From Microplitis mediator (Eukaryota; Arthropoda; Insecta; Hymenoptera; Braconidae): a stretch of 64,000 bases of DNA. Position numbers and translations under genes: made by a program. How positions within the stretch are numbered: position 1 is the stretch's first letter; every line of letters begins with the position of its first letter. This document shows, one piece after another, positions 33,169 through 45,486 of this stretch. The stretch spans positions 2,418,001 to 2,482,000 of the forward strand of contig NC_079978.1 in NCBI RefSeq assembly GCF_029852145.1. Direction: 5' to 3'. The notes under the pieces were generated by a model, which did no database searches, was not told where the DNA came from, and was given only the letters and a program-made list of their open reading frames with translations.

Positions 33169-36100
33169 ACCCAAAGCAATTAGACCTATCCCGTATTTAT
33201 ATTCACAAAATTACTCAGAAGCCCTTTTATGAGTACCGACAGTTGTTAAATGTGTCAGAGTATACTTATTTTTAATATTCAGTGTAAGTCCAATTATTCA
33301 AAAATTCAAATAACTTCCCGCTCAAGACAATAATAGAAAACTAAACCAAAAAGAGTGGGAGTTTGAAAAGAATGACGAAACTTCCCTTAGAATTACTTCT
33401 TCTATATATAATACATATATGTATGCATGTATATATGTATATATAGTAAAATATTGAAATAGATAAAAAAGTATAAAAATAAAAATTTAAAAATAAATTC
33501 TCGACTATTTAAAAGTAATAATAAAGTATCGGTACCAAGCCCAATAGCTCAAAGCAATGTTCTTATTACAAATGATTTACATGAGAAAGCAACGGATGAC
33601 TGACTTGCTGTCCATCTAACATAGCAGTTATAATGTATAGTATTGAGAAACAGCTTGCGTCCGCTTTACGGGGATTCACGCAACGTGGATTAGATGTTTA
33701 GTGATATGGTGATTGTGTAGGCGCACAAACCACCGAGACTTCACTTATGCACATTATTATTATGTAGTAGGGAATCCACTGAGTCTGCGTTCTAAGAACT
33801 ATATTATACCCCGTAAGAATTTAACTGCATAAGCATTTTCCTTATAAACGTCAAAACAATTGTGATAATAATATAATAGGAATAGATGTTAATAATTATA
33901 TAAATTGCGCGATAAAAATAATTGCCGGTGATAAATTTAAAAATACACGGGTCGATGTAGAAACAGGAAGGACGACAATGTAAACAAACGAATATTGCAA
34001 TACGGGTTTACCTGTCACTCAACCGCGGATTTAATATTTTGTTAATTTTTTTATTTCAATTAATTTGTTAAGATGACATTTGAATTTTTAAGCGCGAAAG
34101 TTATTTGAGTAATTTTATTTTAAAATACTTATCGAAGGACATCTGTCATATTTTATTAACTTATAATTGTTATCGATAAATTTCTAAAGACAATCGAGTG
34201 ATCTTTTGTTGGATCTTTATCATCTAATACTCAGAGTTTAAAAATTTAATCTAGAGCAGATCAATCGATAATTTATTTGCTGGATTATTTACAACAATCG
34301 ATTAAAATAAAATATTAAATAGTAAAACTCACGTGTCACGTGGTGGTGTCCAACTATTTTTTGTAAGTTCACTTTTTAAATCACGATAAATAAATTTGAA
34401 ATAAAAAATAAAATTGAATAGGTGGGGGATTTATTATCTGTTGGTGCAGGTAAGTTTGAATTACAGAGACGCAATATAAATGTTGTTTTTAGTTTATGTT
34501 GTGTTGTTGTTGCGGTGAGACTGAGATATATAAGAGGAGAAGAATCTTGTTCAAGTCACGGCAAGTTGATGCGCGAAATTGGCGCCGCGAAGAAGAATAA
34601 ACGGCTTATGGACTCTCTGGGACCTCGTCTCTTACCTTTCCACGGTGAATTCCCCCGTTCGCATCATAATGCATTGCCTCAGGACCAATTGGCTTCACTT
34701 CACCCTGACTTCCCCACTCGTCTATACCCCAACTCACCAATTCCTTTCCTCAACCAGCACATTCTATTTTCCAATAAGCTTCGATATACGTCATTTATGT
34801 ATCAATATTTATAATCACAGAACTTGTGTAGGCGTCTTGTAATTAATTAAGCAAAATATATTTTTTCCCATGCTAAATTTTTTAATTCACGTCTTCTTGT
34901 TTCCGCAAACTTTCAGTCGTTAGATAACTAATTTACTTAATTATAAACTTGTTTATTTATTTAAAGTAAATATTAGTAATTGTTTAGGAGCAATGGTCTA
35001 TTGAATGTCGCATTGTGCAAAGAAGAAATAATTGCAAGCTGTTTATTGATGTACTTCCATGTTGTACGCAAATTTCAAGGCCGCAGAGGGTAATGCGATG
35101 CACTTGTATGAAATTATAATGAGATGCCATTATAAATTTATTATTTTATCGCATCTGCGTATGATTAAATCGTCAGGTCATTTAGATAACTCAAGTATTT
35201 ATTATTATTAATGTTAAATAATCTTGATTGTCTGTTAATTCGTTAGTGAATTTTTTTTTTTTACTTCAGCTTTTGTATTCGAAAAAACACTGCAAGCCCT
35301 TATTTAATAAAATAAAAAGGATTTTTGAATTTACTGATCACGGTTACGGAAAATGCATAAAGCGCTCGGAGATTGAGAGACAAGTACAGGTGAATTACGT
35401 AGGAGAGCGCATGGTCGAAAAGTTTCTCGATTGCAGACACTTGTTTTAGACAAAATCATATAGTCAAGTCTTAACAAGGAAAATAAAACTTTAAGAGATA
35501 CTACAGATAATTTTTGTAGGCCAGCTAAGGTCATGATGTCAGAAAAATTCGAATTCTGTCCGATTTAGACTTTTTTTTGAAGAAGTAGATAATAATTAAT
35601 TTTGAATCGAAAGAAAAAGAAAACAATCGATACTACAATTTTTTCATTACTGTATTGAAGGGCCGAGGTGTCTCTCCCTCGTTTTTCGGGCGTTAGTTTC
35701 ATTCAAATTTAATTTCTGACCGATTTCCATGTATTCGAAAAAATTTCAAAACGAAGTGAACACTCAGTAAAATTTGATTTAAAAAAAAAATTACTGACGA
35801 CGGTACAAGAGGATTTCAATTTTTTCGGTTGAGAATAGACATGGCTGGTAGTTTTTTTATTATCCGTCTGTAATTTATCTATTTATATATTAATGCCAAG
35901 TAATTAACTAAAAAAGATAAAGATACACTTAAAAGAGCTAATCACTACATATCTTTATCACTAGCACGTAAGCGTCACGTTGCTTGTCTTTGTTCTATAA
36001 AAGCAATCTTCTGATCAAATTGAAGTTTGTATAGTTTGAGCATTCAGACATTTTTTAAATTTCAATTCGAGTGGGGTTCATAAATTCCATTGTTTAAATA

Positions 36101-39100
36101 AAACAATAGATAAGCAATTTAGATAGGTAATCTATACAGCTTTTAATGACCATACTCACCTCATATTCTCTCTTTTTTAACTTATATACTAGTATATATT
36201 TTTTATTTCACTTATAAAACTTAATTCTATCTGCTAATCATTCTATTATTACCATAAATTATACTATTTTTCCAAGAATTAACGGATTAATGTATAAATA
36301 AATATGAATAACATTAATTTGATCCATTTCTTTACGTAAAAAAGGCCTATTGTATAATCAGATAGTATAATAAAATATATAAAGGTCACAGAAAGGTACA
36401 GCGTGTGAGTTTGTTGTTAAATTCTCGAGTTCAAACCGCTCAAAAGTTTAAACCGCTTGTGAAATCCTCTCTCATTGGCCACTCCCACGATATTCTCATT
36501 CATTTGTGTACTTATATTTATTTAAATACTCATATATTATATATATCTACATGTATATTTATAGAATCTAATCCTCAGCAAAGATCAATCGATTTTTCGA
36601 CATCCGTTTTAAGATAAAGGGAACAAAGGATTTTTTTTCTTATCATTTATAAGCTTCAAATAAATATAATTATACTATTCCTTGTAGAAATAATTTGATT
36701 GTTTTCATTGAGCAATTGATTGTTTAAAATTGAGCAAAATTTGCTTTACAAAATAATAAAAATAAAACGTACAAATTTTTATGCAAATCAAATTTTAATT
36801 CTGATAACATTAATAATGACAACAGTAAGTTCAAATATTATTTTTATCGTAAACCGATCAATTAAAAATCATTCAAAATTAATTTTATTATCACTCACAA
36901 GATATATATATTTAAATAAGTGTGAAAATTAAAATTGTTGAGTGTAAATGTACTTTAGAAAGTATTTAAGTTTTGAAAACAACAAATCGTCAAATACCCA
37001 GTAATGAGTCATAAAAATAAGGAAAAAAATTTTATTAGCATATTTATTATTGATTTATACTGACAATGGTTTTTACTGTTATAATTATTACAGAGTTGGG
37101 AATAACAGAAAATATTTTTAATGATAAGACGGTAGTCTAGGTTGTTAACTTTTAAGTATTGCGCAAAAAGTATAAATATATCAATAAATTATATTCGAAA
37201 GCAACAACTTCAACAAAGTGTCAGGTGGCAGGAAATTCTTGCTGCGGTTACGGTTCGTATAGTAGCTTTATAGCTTCAGTCTTTACTTCTAGGCTTCGTG
37301 GATACTTTGATAGTTGATTACCTGGTCCAATACCAGAACTAAGCTGGTAACTCTAAACCCAACGGACTGCATCAGCCTTCTATTCCCTTTACACGGCTTT
37401 CACTAAATTTTAAATGAATAATTAGATTTTTTCTTACGTTCAAAAATTACAATATCGCGGGTATTTAAATTTTAATTATAATAATTGCATATTTTTAAGT
37501 TAATTATGTGTTCAAAAAAATTAGAGATCGACTGTACTGGCAGTGAAAATTTTTCAAAATTATATTTCGAGGAAAATTTACCAAAAAATATCATTAGAAA
37601 ATTTTTTAAAGAAATTATAAAGAATTTGGAGGCGGTAATTCAAAAATTTGTTTATAAAAATTAAATATTATTTATTGTCGGTAAAAGCGCTCCAATTCAA
37701 AAGTTGTTCCGTACTTGTACTCCATCTATGTCTCTTTATGAGAATCTCTTATCACTTTTACCTGTGTTACTCATTTGATAAGAATTCAAAAAAATTATCA
37801 AGCTCCCAATTAATGGTTGAGATAAAAAATTAGTAAGCTGTCAAATTACATGAAAAACTGACAGCAGTGATCTATAATTAGAGATCGCTTGTCATAGATC
37901 TTAATAATTATAAATTTTTTTTTTTGCAGAAGCAGAGGAGTTCCAAAAATTTTTTTTGAATGACAAGAGAATGGCAGGAAAAAATTTTGAAAGTCAAAGT
38001 TGGCGCGGAAAAATTTAAAAAAATTTACGGAAAAATGATATGATTACTGGAGCTCAGGTATATCCGCGTGGCAGGTACGAGGCGGCACGAGAAGATCCGA
38101 GACCAAACGAACAGAAGGATCTGAGCGGCAGTTGAGCGCGGAACCTCGTGCTGTTTGTGTCGGGTGTTTATCACAGTGATTACTAAAGTTATAAACTCAA
38201 CTTGTGAGTAAGTACACAGCATACATTTAATTTACAGTACAGTAGTCGGTTGAAAAAAAAGAAAAAATTTACTGACATTCGTAATTTTGAAAAATCAAAA
38301 GATTATTCGCGGATAATTAATTTTACCTGTTTGAATTTATTTTCCAAACGGTTCTCAACCGTTCATCTTTGTTATGACTAATGATTTCGAGACACCTGTA
38401 CCGATACGCTTGTCAAGGACAACGGAAACTCAGATACGACAATTTTTTTCGTATACCAAAATATTTAAAACCTAAATAATCAAATAATAACCATACGTAA
38501 ATTTAGATTGCCATGTAATTTCCAATTACCGTATAATTTTAAACTCCAATTTATTTCTTATCTGATAAAAGCTGAATTACAATGACTCCAAAAGTAAACG
38601 TTGACATAAAAAACTAATGACCGATAATAAATAACGACTTTAATTTCTGCCATTTATTTAACGTCACCAAAATTTATCAAAATGTCGCTACAAAAATTAA
38701 TTTCCCAACAAATTCGCCAATTATCTCATTACAAATTTCGTATTTCTTTACTACAAAAAATATAAAAAACTTTTCTTTATAGAGATAAGACAGTCAGATA
38801 ATTTATATAATTAATAAAAAAACTTAATCAAATTTCGCATCTTAGATAATTAAATCGAAAGTTATTTTTTAAATTTCACTGACAACTTTCATCTAATTCA
38901 TTTATAAATCAAACAGACCGTCTTATTACATTATATCAAGAGTAAAAGTACAAGCCATTGATCATCTGATAAAATATAAATATTTCATTACTATTATTAT
39001 TATTATTTTTTTTCAATTCACTGAATTCATGTAATAGGACTTTGCTCACTTGGATTACTGTCTACTCATGACAATAGTCAGAACATATATCTTTTTTAAA

Positions 39101-41384
39101 TATCTCATATCTTTTCCCATATATTTTAATATATAAAAACGTTGACACCAGTTGCCTTATCGTTCAGTTGAAAAGTATACCGACAAGTGTACGCTAAAAG
39201 TTTACAGGTGCAAGACTCGATATTTGTATCATGGACTCTTCCTATACCTAATTTTATATATATGTATAATTTAATTAAATTACATTAACATACGTGTATA
39301 TACGTTGTCCATACGTACATAAGTTAGCATGTATTTAAAATGAAGCTAAAAAAAGTTTGCATGGTGCAAGATACTAAGTCTCGTTTCTCTGATCTCAATT
39401 AACCGAGTTTCAAATAATAAACAAGCCAATCTCTTGCATTAGTATTGTAGTGAAAAAAAAAACAACAAGTATATCAACGTTACGAGATCTCTGTGCCCTA
39501 TATTAACAATTGTCTTCTTATTTTCTTCTCCATCACTTAACTGTAATACAAAACAATAAAACGTTCTTGCAAGTACGAGATACGAGATATCGATCAACTC
39601 GACTACAGTCAGGATAAAAAAATTAAGAAGAAAATTTATCATAAATAAAAAAACCGCCCCCTGATGAAAACTCGATTTTCAAAAGTCGGACCGAAGTCAA
39701 TAACTTCTGTTTTTTTGCAAATTTTTAATTTCCACACAAGAAAAAAAAATATTTCCCGCGGTAAGGAATTTTCACTCTCCAAAAAAAATTTCTATCCACC
39801 CCACGAAATTTTTTGAATTATGATTGGAAAAGAAGACAAATTTATGCAAAGATAAAATTTTTTCTTGGCCTTAGAAATTTAAGTCTTGAACTTAAAATTC
39901 AAAAAATTTCTGGCGCCAAGAAATTCTTTACTTCTGTGCACAGCGGGAAGTTAAAAATTTTAAAAATCAGTAAAGACAATCAAAAATTTTTTTATCTTCC
40001 ACAAACTCTCACCTTGCACAATGAACGAGTAGCGAAGGAGTTACACTTTCATTCTCATCATTATACACCTCTTATTGTCTTGATTACAATTTTTAACGTA
40101 TACTTAATACTCACTTTTGTCTAAACAAAAAAAATACCTGCTTTTGTACTCAACTTTTATTTCATTGTTCCCCTTTATTAATAATGTCTATTTTATCCAC
40201 CCAAATTATATATATTATATATGTACAACTATAATATATAGTTGGTTTTATTGTAGGTACTATTATCAATTTGTAACATCACACAATAAGTCTCACGACA
40301 TCATTACGAAATAATTTACAACATTCTTGAGACAATTATATTTCATTTAAATAAATACTGTCAATTTTTTTTATAAATTTCATTTATCTTATTTAACAAC
40401 GCTGACATAATTGTTTATTCAATTAAATAGTCATCGAGTTGTCTATATATTTATAAAAGTTCACATGATTTATTTTTAGTAACATAATCTTGGAAGCTCT
40501 CCTGTCTCTTGTATCGCGATCAATTTACTTACTGTACCCATGCCCATATGTTGTTCCTGCGGGTTTGTTAACAAACATAAGTAAGATCCTTCATATATAT
40601 ATTGAGTTCTTGCATAAGAGTCTGAGCCTGGATCCGAACCAACACTAGTGGATTATTATCGTCACGGCATGTGATATGATGAGCGCGGAGAAGCGCGAAA
40701 TAATGTAACGTTAAATATAAAACTAAAACAGGTATAATAAATATGTAGTATATGAATATACATATATGTACATATGATAGACTACTGAGTATAAATGGTA
40801 TAAAGCTACATATATACGGTGAAAAGAAGAGAATAGAGTAGAAAAAATAAAACCGTAAAAAGGATGAAAGAAAATCCACGTCGGGCTTCTCAGTTGCATG
40901 CAGCCTACTTTTATATCATGATTTATTTAATCCATAAAATATAAATAAAATTTATATTAATAATGAAATGATGAATTTTGAATAAAATACATTTACTTTG
41001 ATCATCAATTGTCATAAAAAAAATATAACAGGTGCGTTGGATTATTATTATTATTTATTATGAATAGTTTCAAAATATATGTGTTTGTTAAAACACATTT
41101 GGTAAAAGACCTAATAGCCCATCGGGTGTTAGGTCATTTACTTTATTTGTATTAATTAGTCGGTATTTATTTTACGGTTGTAGGGTAAACCTTTTCAGAA
41201 CCGGCAAATACAATATCTTATACGACACATACATTACTATTCATTATTAATTCTATCAATAATTTTGAAATACACAATATGAAGATCTGATGTACATAAT
41301 TTGAAATATTTTATATTATCTCATGACACATTAGATATTTGAAGCATCTAGTCTTAAAAATATTAACTGTTCCAGCTGATGTTA

Positions 41385-41945
41385 CACTGTAAAAAGAGCA
41401 GTGTTAAAAATGGACTCATTTTAACTCCGCCCGGTGTTAAAAGAAAATTACACCGGTGTAGGAAGAGTAATTCACCGGTGTTAAAAATACCGGTGTTAAA
41501 TCGGGGTCACCGGTGTAAAAGCAGAGTAAAATCGGTGTAAAAGCGGGGTAACTGGTGTAAAAGCGGAGTAATACCGGTATAAAAGCGGAGTAATACCGGT
41601 ATAAAAGCAGGGTAAACTGCGTCCGCTTAGAGTATTAATTTTGAAGATTATAAAACACAAAAAAATGTCAGTTCTTTATGAAAATTAATAAAAAATATCA
41701 TTTATTAACAAGTATAGTGATCGAGTAAGTAAAAATATTCACAAAAAAAAATATTTTAACACCGGTCTAGAATATTTACACCGGCAGCGGTGTTATTTTA
41801 ATTCCAGAGATTTTTTTTTAACACCGGTACAGAATATTTACACCGGTGGCAGCATTATTTTCACACCGCTTTCGGTGTTGAAATTTAACACCGCCGATTT
41901 TAACACCTACACCGCTTGGACTTACCCCGGTGATTTTTTACAGTG
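41385..41945. mobile_element. 561-bp TA-flanked element with multiple CACCGGTGTT repeats
   Basis: The ends are CACTGTAAAAA and TTTTTACAGTG, each bordered by TA. Inside, the left part carries repeated direct units of the type CACCGGTGTTAAAA / CCGGTGTAAAAGCGGAGTAA, and the right part inverted ones (TTTAACACCGGT). No ORF is present. Ends and TA duplication fit a Tc1/mariner-type non-autonomous element. Confidence 0.75.
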
Positions 41946-43610
41946 TATTACTTTGGGCACATTAACAAAAGTATTAAATAAAATTAATTTATAATCTACA
42001 CAATCTAAAAATTCAAAGGCATTAAAATACATTCTCATATTTTCATAATTTTAGTGTAATTAAGACCACATCCGATTTATTTTGAATAAAATTAATTTAC
42101 TGGTAATATATCGCCGGTTCTATAGAACGTATACGTACCAGCATCTTATTACCAAATTCTACAATAAATATTATAAAGTAAATTTTAAAAATTAATTCTA
42201 ATTTTTGAATATTGCATTAAAGGCATCGATTAGTTGTAATAAATTGACAGTTACAGATATTCTACTTAATAAATTAATTCTATTCGATATGGATCGGATG
42301 TGACTTTAATTAAAAATTTTTAAAATTACGATTATCATTATTATTATAATATATAGATGAGTCAGTACATCCCACGCGTTATTCGCAACATGACTCTGAC
42401 CATGATCGCGCGAGAAGGTTGCACCAATTAATATTAAACGATAGTTCATTCGAGTAGAGGTTTTATAGCCGATAGGGGATCCTACGCATTACAACCGTAA
42501 CGTTACATCGCAACACATATCATCATAAGTTATATATTTAAATACAATTCAACACCATACATTACAACATTCAATAAAATTAATACATATATAACCGATG
42601 TAGAGGTACAAAAATAATTAAACTTTAGCAATCGTCTCGGCAATTACTTTCTCGCAGAGCAATTTAATAATTACCGAGTTAATACTCCTATTATATCCGC
42701 ACTTGGCCAGATTAATATTATCATTGCTCTATTGAGTCCTCTAAATTGATGCATCGTTGATATAAAATCCGCGGTATGACCATGCACTCTATCAACGCAC
42801 TTTATCAATGGGGCCATCAATCAATATTATTTTACGCGACATAATTTTTTTATCTTTACTTACTTACTAATTAACTTAAATAATTAGCAAAGTAGTCAGT
42901 AAACATTTAGAGAAAACAATTCATAAATAATAACAATAATAAATATATATATTTAAATATTAATAGTGTTACGAAACATGCACATCCACGGTCATTGAAA
43001 GTGCATGAACAACTTCTTGAATAATATACTTAGAGTGCTTCTCGACGCTAACAATTACTATCATATCCATGAGCAAAGAGTTAAGGACGACGTCACTGCA
43101 TTTGAAGCGCGACGAGCTCCGCTGCGTCCGCGGCCCATCGCTATTATTTTTTTCTTCCATTTCAAACATAACTGGTGGTAGATTTACGTGGCCTACACTA
43201 AACAATACCATGCTTGCATATATGTACATACATATGTATATATATATTTATATTTAAATATATATACGCATGCGATGCGTGATACCAGGGTGCTCACGGG
43301 TAACTGGCTGTCCCGGGTTCAGTGGCCGTGACCAGGAGAGACCAGCTCTTACTTTCTCGCTGACTAACGAATCGAAACCCACAGGACACAGGAGCACTTT
43401 TTCCTACAGTAAAAAGTCCCCGGGGGTCGGGTTTTTTTTAAGTTATTTAATAAACAAAATATTACGTATTCCGTGGGTATTTATGGTGATAATAAAAAAA
43501 TAAACATAAGTAAAGGCATGTTTGGAATGAATGTACCCGTCGATGCGTATTTCCCTGTTAGCGCCTCACCCAACGTATTTCCTGCTTCCATCACCTGACG
43601 ACTTGACGCT

Positions 43611-43638
43611 CAATACAACACAATACAATACAATACAT
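43611..43638. repeat. CAATA pentanucleotide microsatellite
   Basis: About five imperfect tandem units of CAATA (CAATACAACACAATACAATACAATA). Confidence 0.7.
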
Positions 43639-45486
43639 ATGTTTTTTATTTATATATAAATTTTACCCATTTCACTATTCCTTATATTCTCGGTACATAT
43701 TTTTAATTCCTAATTTCGTGTTCGTTTCGTGTGCCCCCACTTCCACCGGACGTGATAGGGTTCAATCAGCGGCAATGATTCATTTTAGAACTGAGTTTTT
43801 TTACTCACGTTTATCTATTCACTCATATCAATTCTACTGTAATCAATAAATTATTATAGTTTTATATTAAATAATATTTTATGTCGCTATATGTTTCTTA
43901 TATCATTGACATAATTTTTTTTTATCCACACAAAAAGTGTCATTGAATTTTTTATTAAATAAATTAATCGCAATGTCAAATGCGGAAATGTTTTTTTTTT
44001 TTTTTAATGTGAGAGCTGACAAATTAACACTTAATGAAAGCCTCGTAAAATTAAAAACCTAAACCACTGCAATTACGTTGTTATTTTTGAAAATTAAATT
44101 AAATGAAATTTAAAAAAATATACGTTATGATATTTATAGTACTGTAAGTACACTAAGCATTAATATGAAGGGTCCGCAGTTAAATTACTTTCATTAGAAG
44201 TAACGACTGTCCAGTAGTTGCTGAGGACTAAAAAGAGTCTTACAACAGCTGGTAGTTACGACTACTCGAGTACAACGAATGTAAAGATGAAAAGAAAAAA
44301 AAGTAGAATAAAGAAAAATATAATAATGAAAGGTGAATGAACTGTAGGTAAACATTTTTACCATATTTATTTTCATCTGGATCTTTATCCATCCGTAATC
44401 TATAGATCTATAGACTCGTCTAAAATATTTGATTTAGTATAAATTTAAGTGTCGGCCGTAAAAAACTAAAATTTATAATCTTTAAATATTTAAAAAAAAT
44501 ATAAACATAAAGTTGTCATGTCTATGAATTCATCCTGTAGAGTAAATACTAAAAGTCGATTCAACATGCATACAAGAATCGTTTCAAAAGTGTTTACGTG
44601 ATGGCGTTTACCGTTACGAGATCTTTAACGGGATGCAGACGGGAGAAAGAACAAAAATTGAATAGTGGTAAAAAAAGGAGCGGACAAAATAAGAGGAAGA
44701 TAAAACAGGATAAAATTGTACAGTAAGGAAGCTACAGATTTAAATAATTATCCAGCTGATACCAATTTTTTTTATACTCAAATGTTAATCCCAATACTGC
44801 TCTGTTCAATTCACTGTGACCGTATTAATTCCCCAAATGTCACCGCACCGTCTTACAATCCTATTTAATGCTTTTACTCTGCTCTACGGCAAACTTCTTA
44901 ATGTCAAAAGTTCACCACATGCTGAACACAAATTACTTTCCTTCAAACGATTTAATTCCTCTATGAAAATTATCAAAAACTTCCAATTCCCTTTAATTTT
45001 AAAAATAAAAAAAATTAATACCGCACATTAGTCATATTTAAAAAAAAAGTGCAATCGTTATATGACATTTGCTATCGCGATAACGAATGCGTCTTGATAA
45101 GCGACCAGTATTCGCAAATAAAAATTAATTTTACTTATTTATTTATTGCGCAATTTTTCTAAAAAAAATTCTACTAGTACTTAGTAGTTAAGTAATATTT
45201 ATTCTCGTTACCGATAATTTTTTACAACGGATTAGCCTTGACAATCTGCAGACTTGTCATCATATTAAAAAAAAAACAATACTCGCCAATGCTACGTCAT
45301 ATATTACTTGTACCAGTGAAGCACCGACGACCGCGGCAACACTTTTAGTGTTTCCGAGTCGATAACGAACATTTAAAATTATTATTCATTCTTGTCTTGT
45401 AAACGTAAATTTTATAAATATATATTGAATTATAAAACGCCACGTGCTTGACGAATAATAAATAAATTTTGTTGCAGGTAATTACA

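Larger units (their letters stand above)
33202..45479. other. Twelve-kilobase gene-poor region upstream of myosin VI
   Basis: Mostly AT-rich sequence without recognisable coding exons. It holds AT-type microsatellites (about 33415-33445 and 43205-43265), a CAATA tandem run (43611-43638) and a CACCGGTG-rich element at 41385-41945. GC-richer islands at 34560-34760, 43080-43150 and 43280-43440 could be promoters or 5' exons; none shows a convincing ORF. An acceptor at 45478-45479, just before the myosin VI start codon, shows that a non-coding first exon of that gene lies somewhere here. Confidence 0.5.

Noticed and set aside
34422..34814. 130-codon plus-strand open frame
   Set aside because: No domain, signal peptide or splice support; the composition shifts to a GC-richer tract that opens two frames at once (also 34579-34842), typical of chance.
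39813..40314. 103- and 65-codon plus-strand frames
   Set aside because: AT-rich chance frames (Lys/Phe/Tyr/Ile-rich) with no family signature.
42969..43257. Opposed open frames around 43.1 kb
   Set aside because: They overlap on both strands in a GC-richer island without splice support; could be a promoter of myosin VI.
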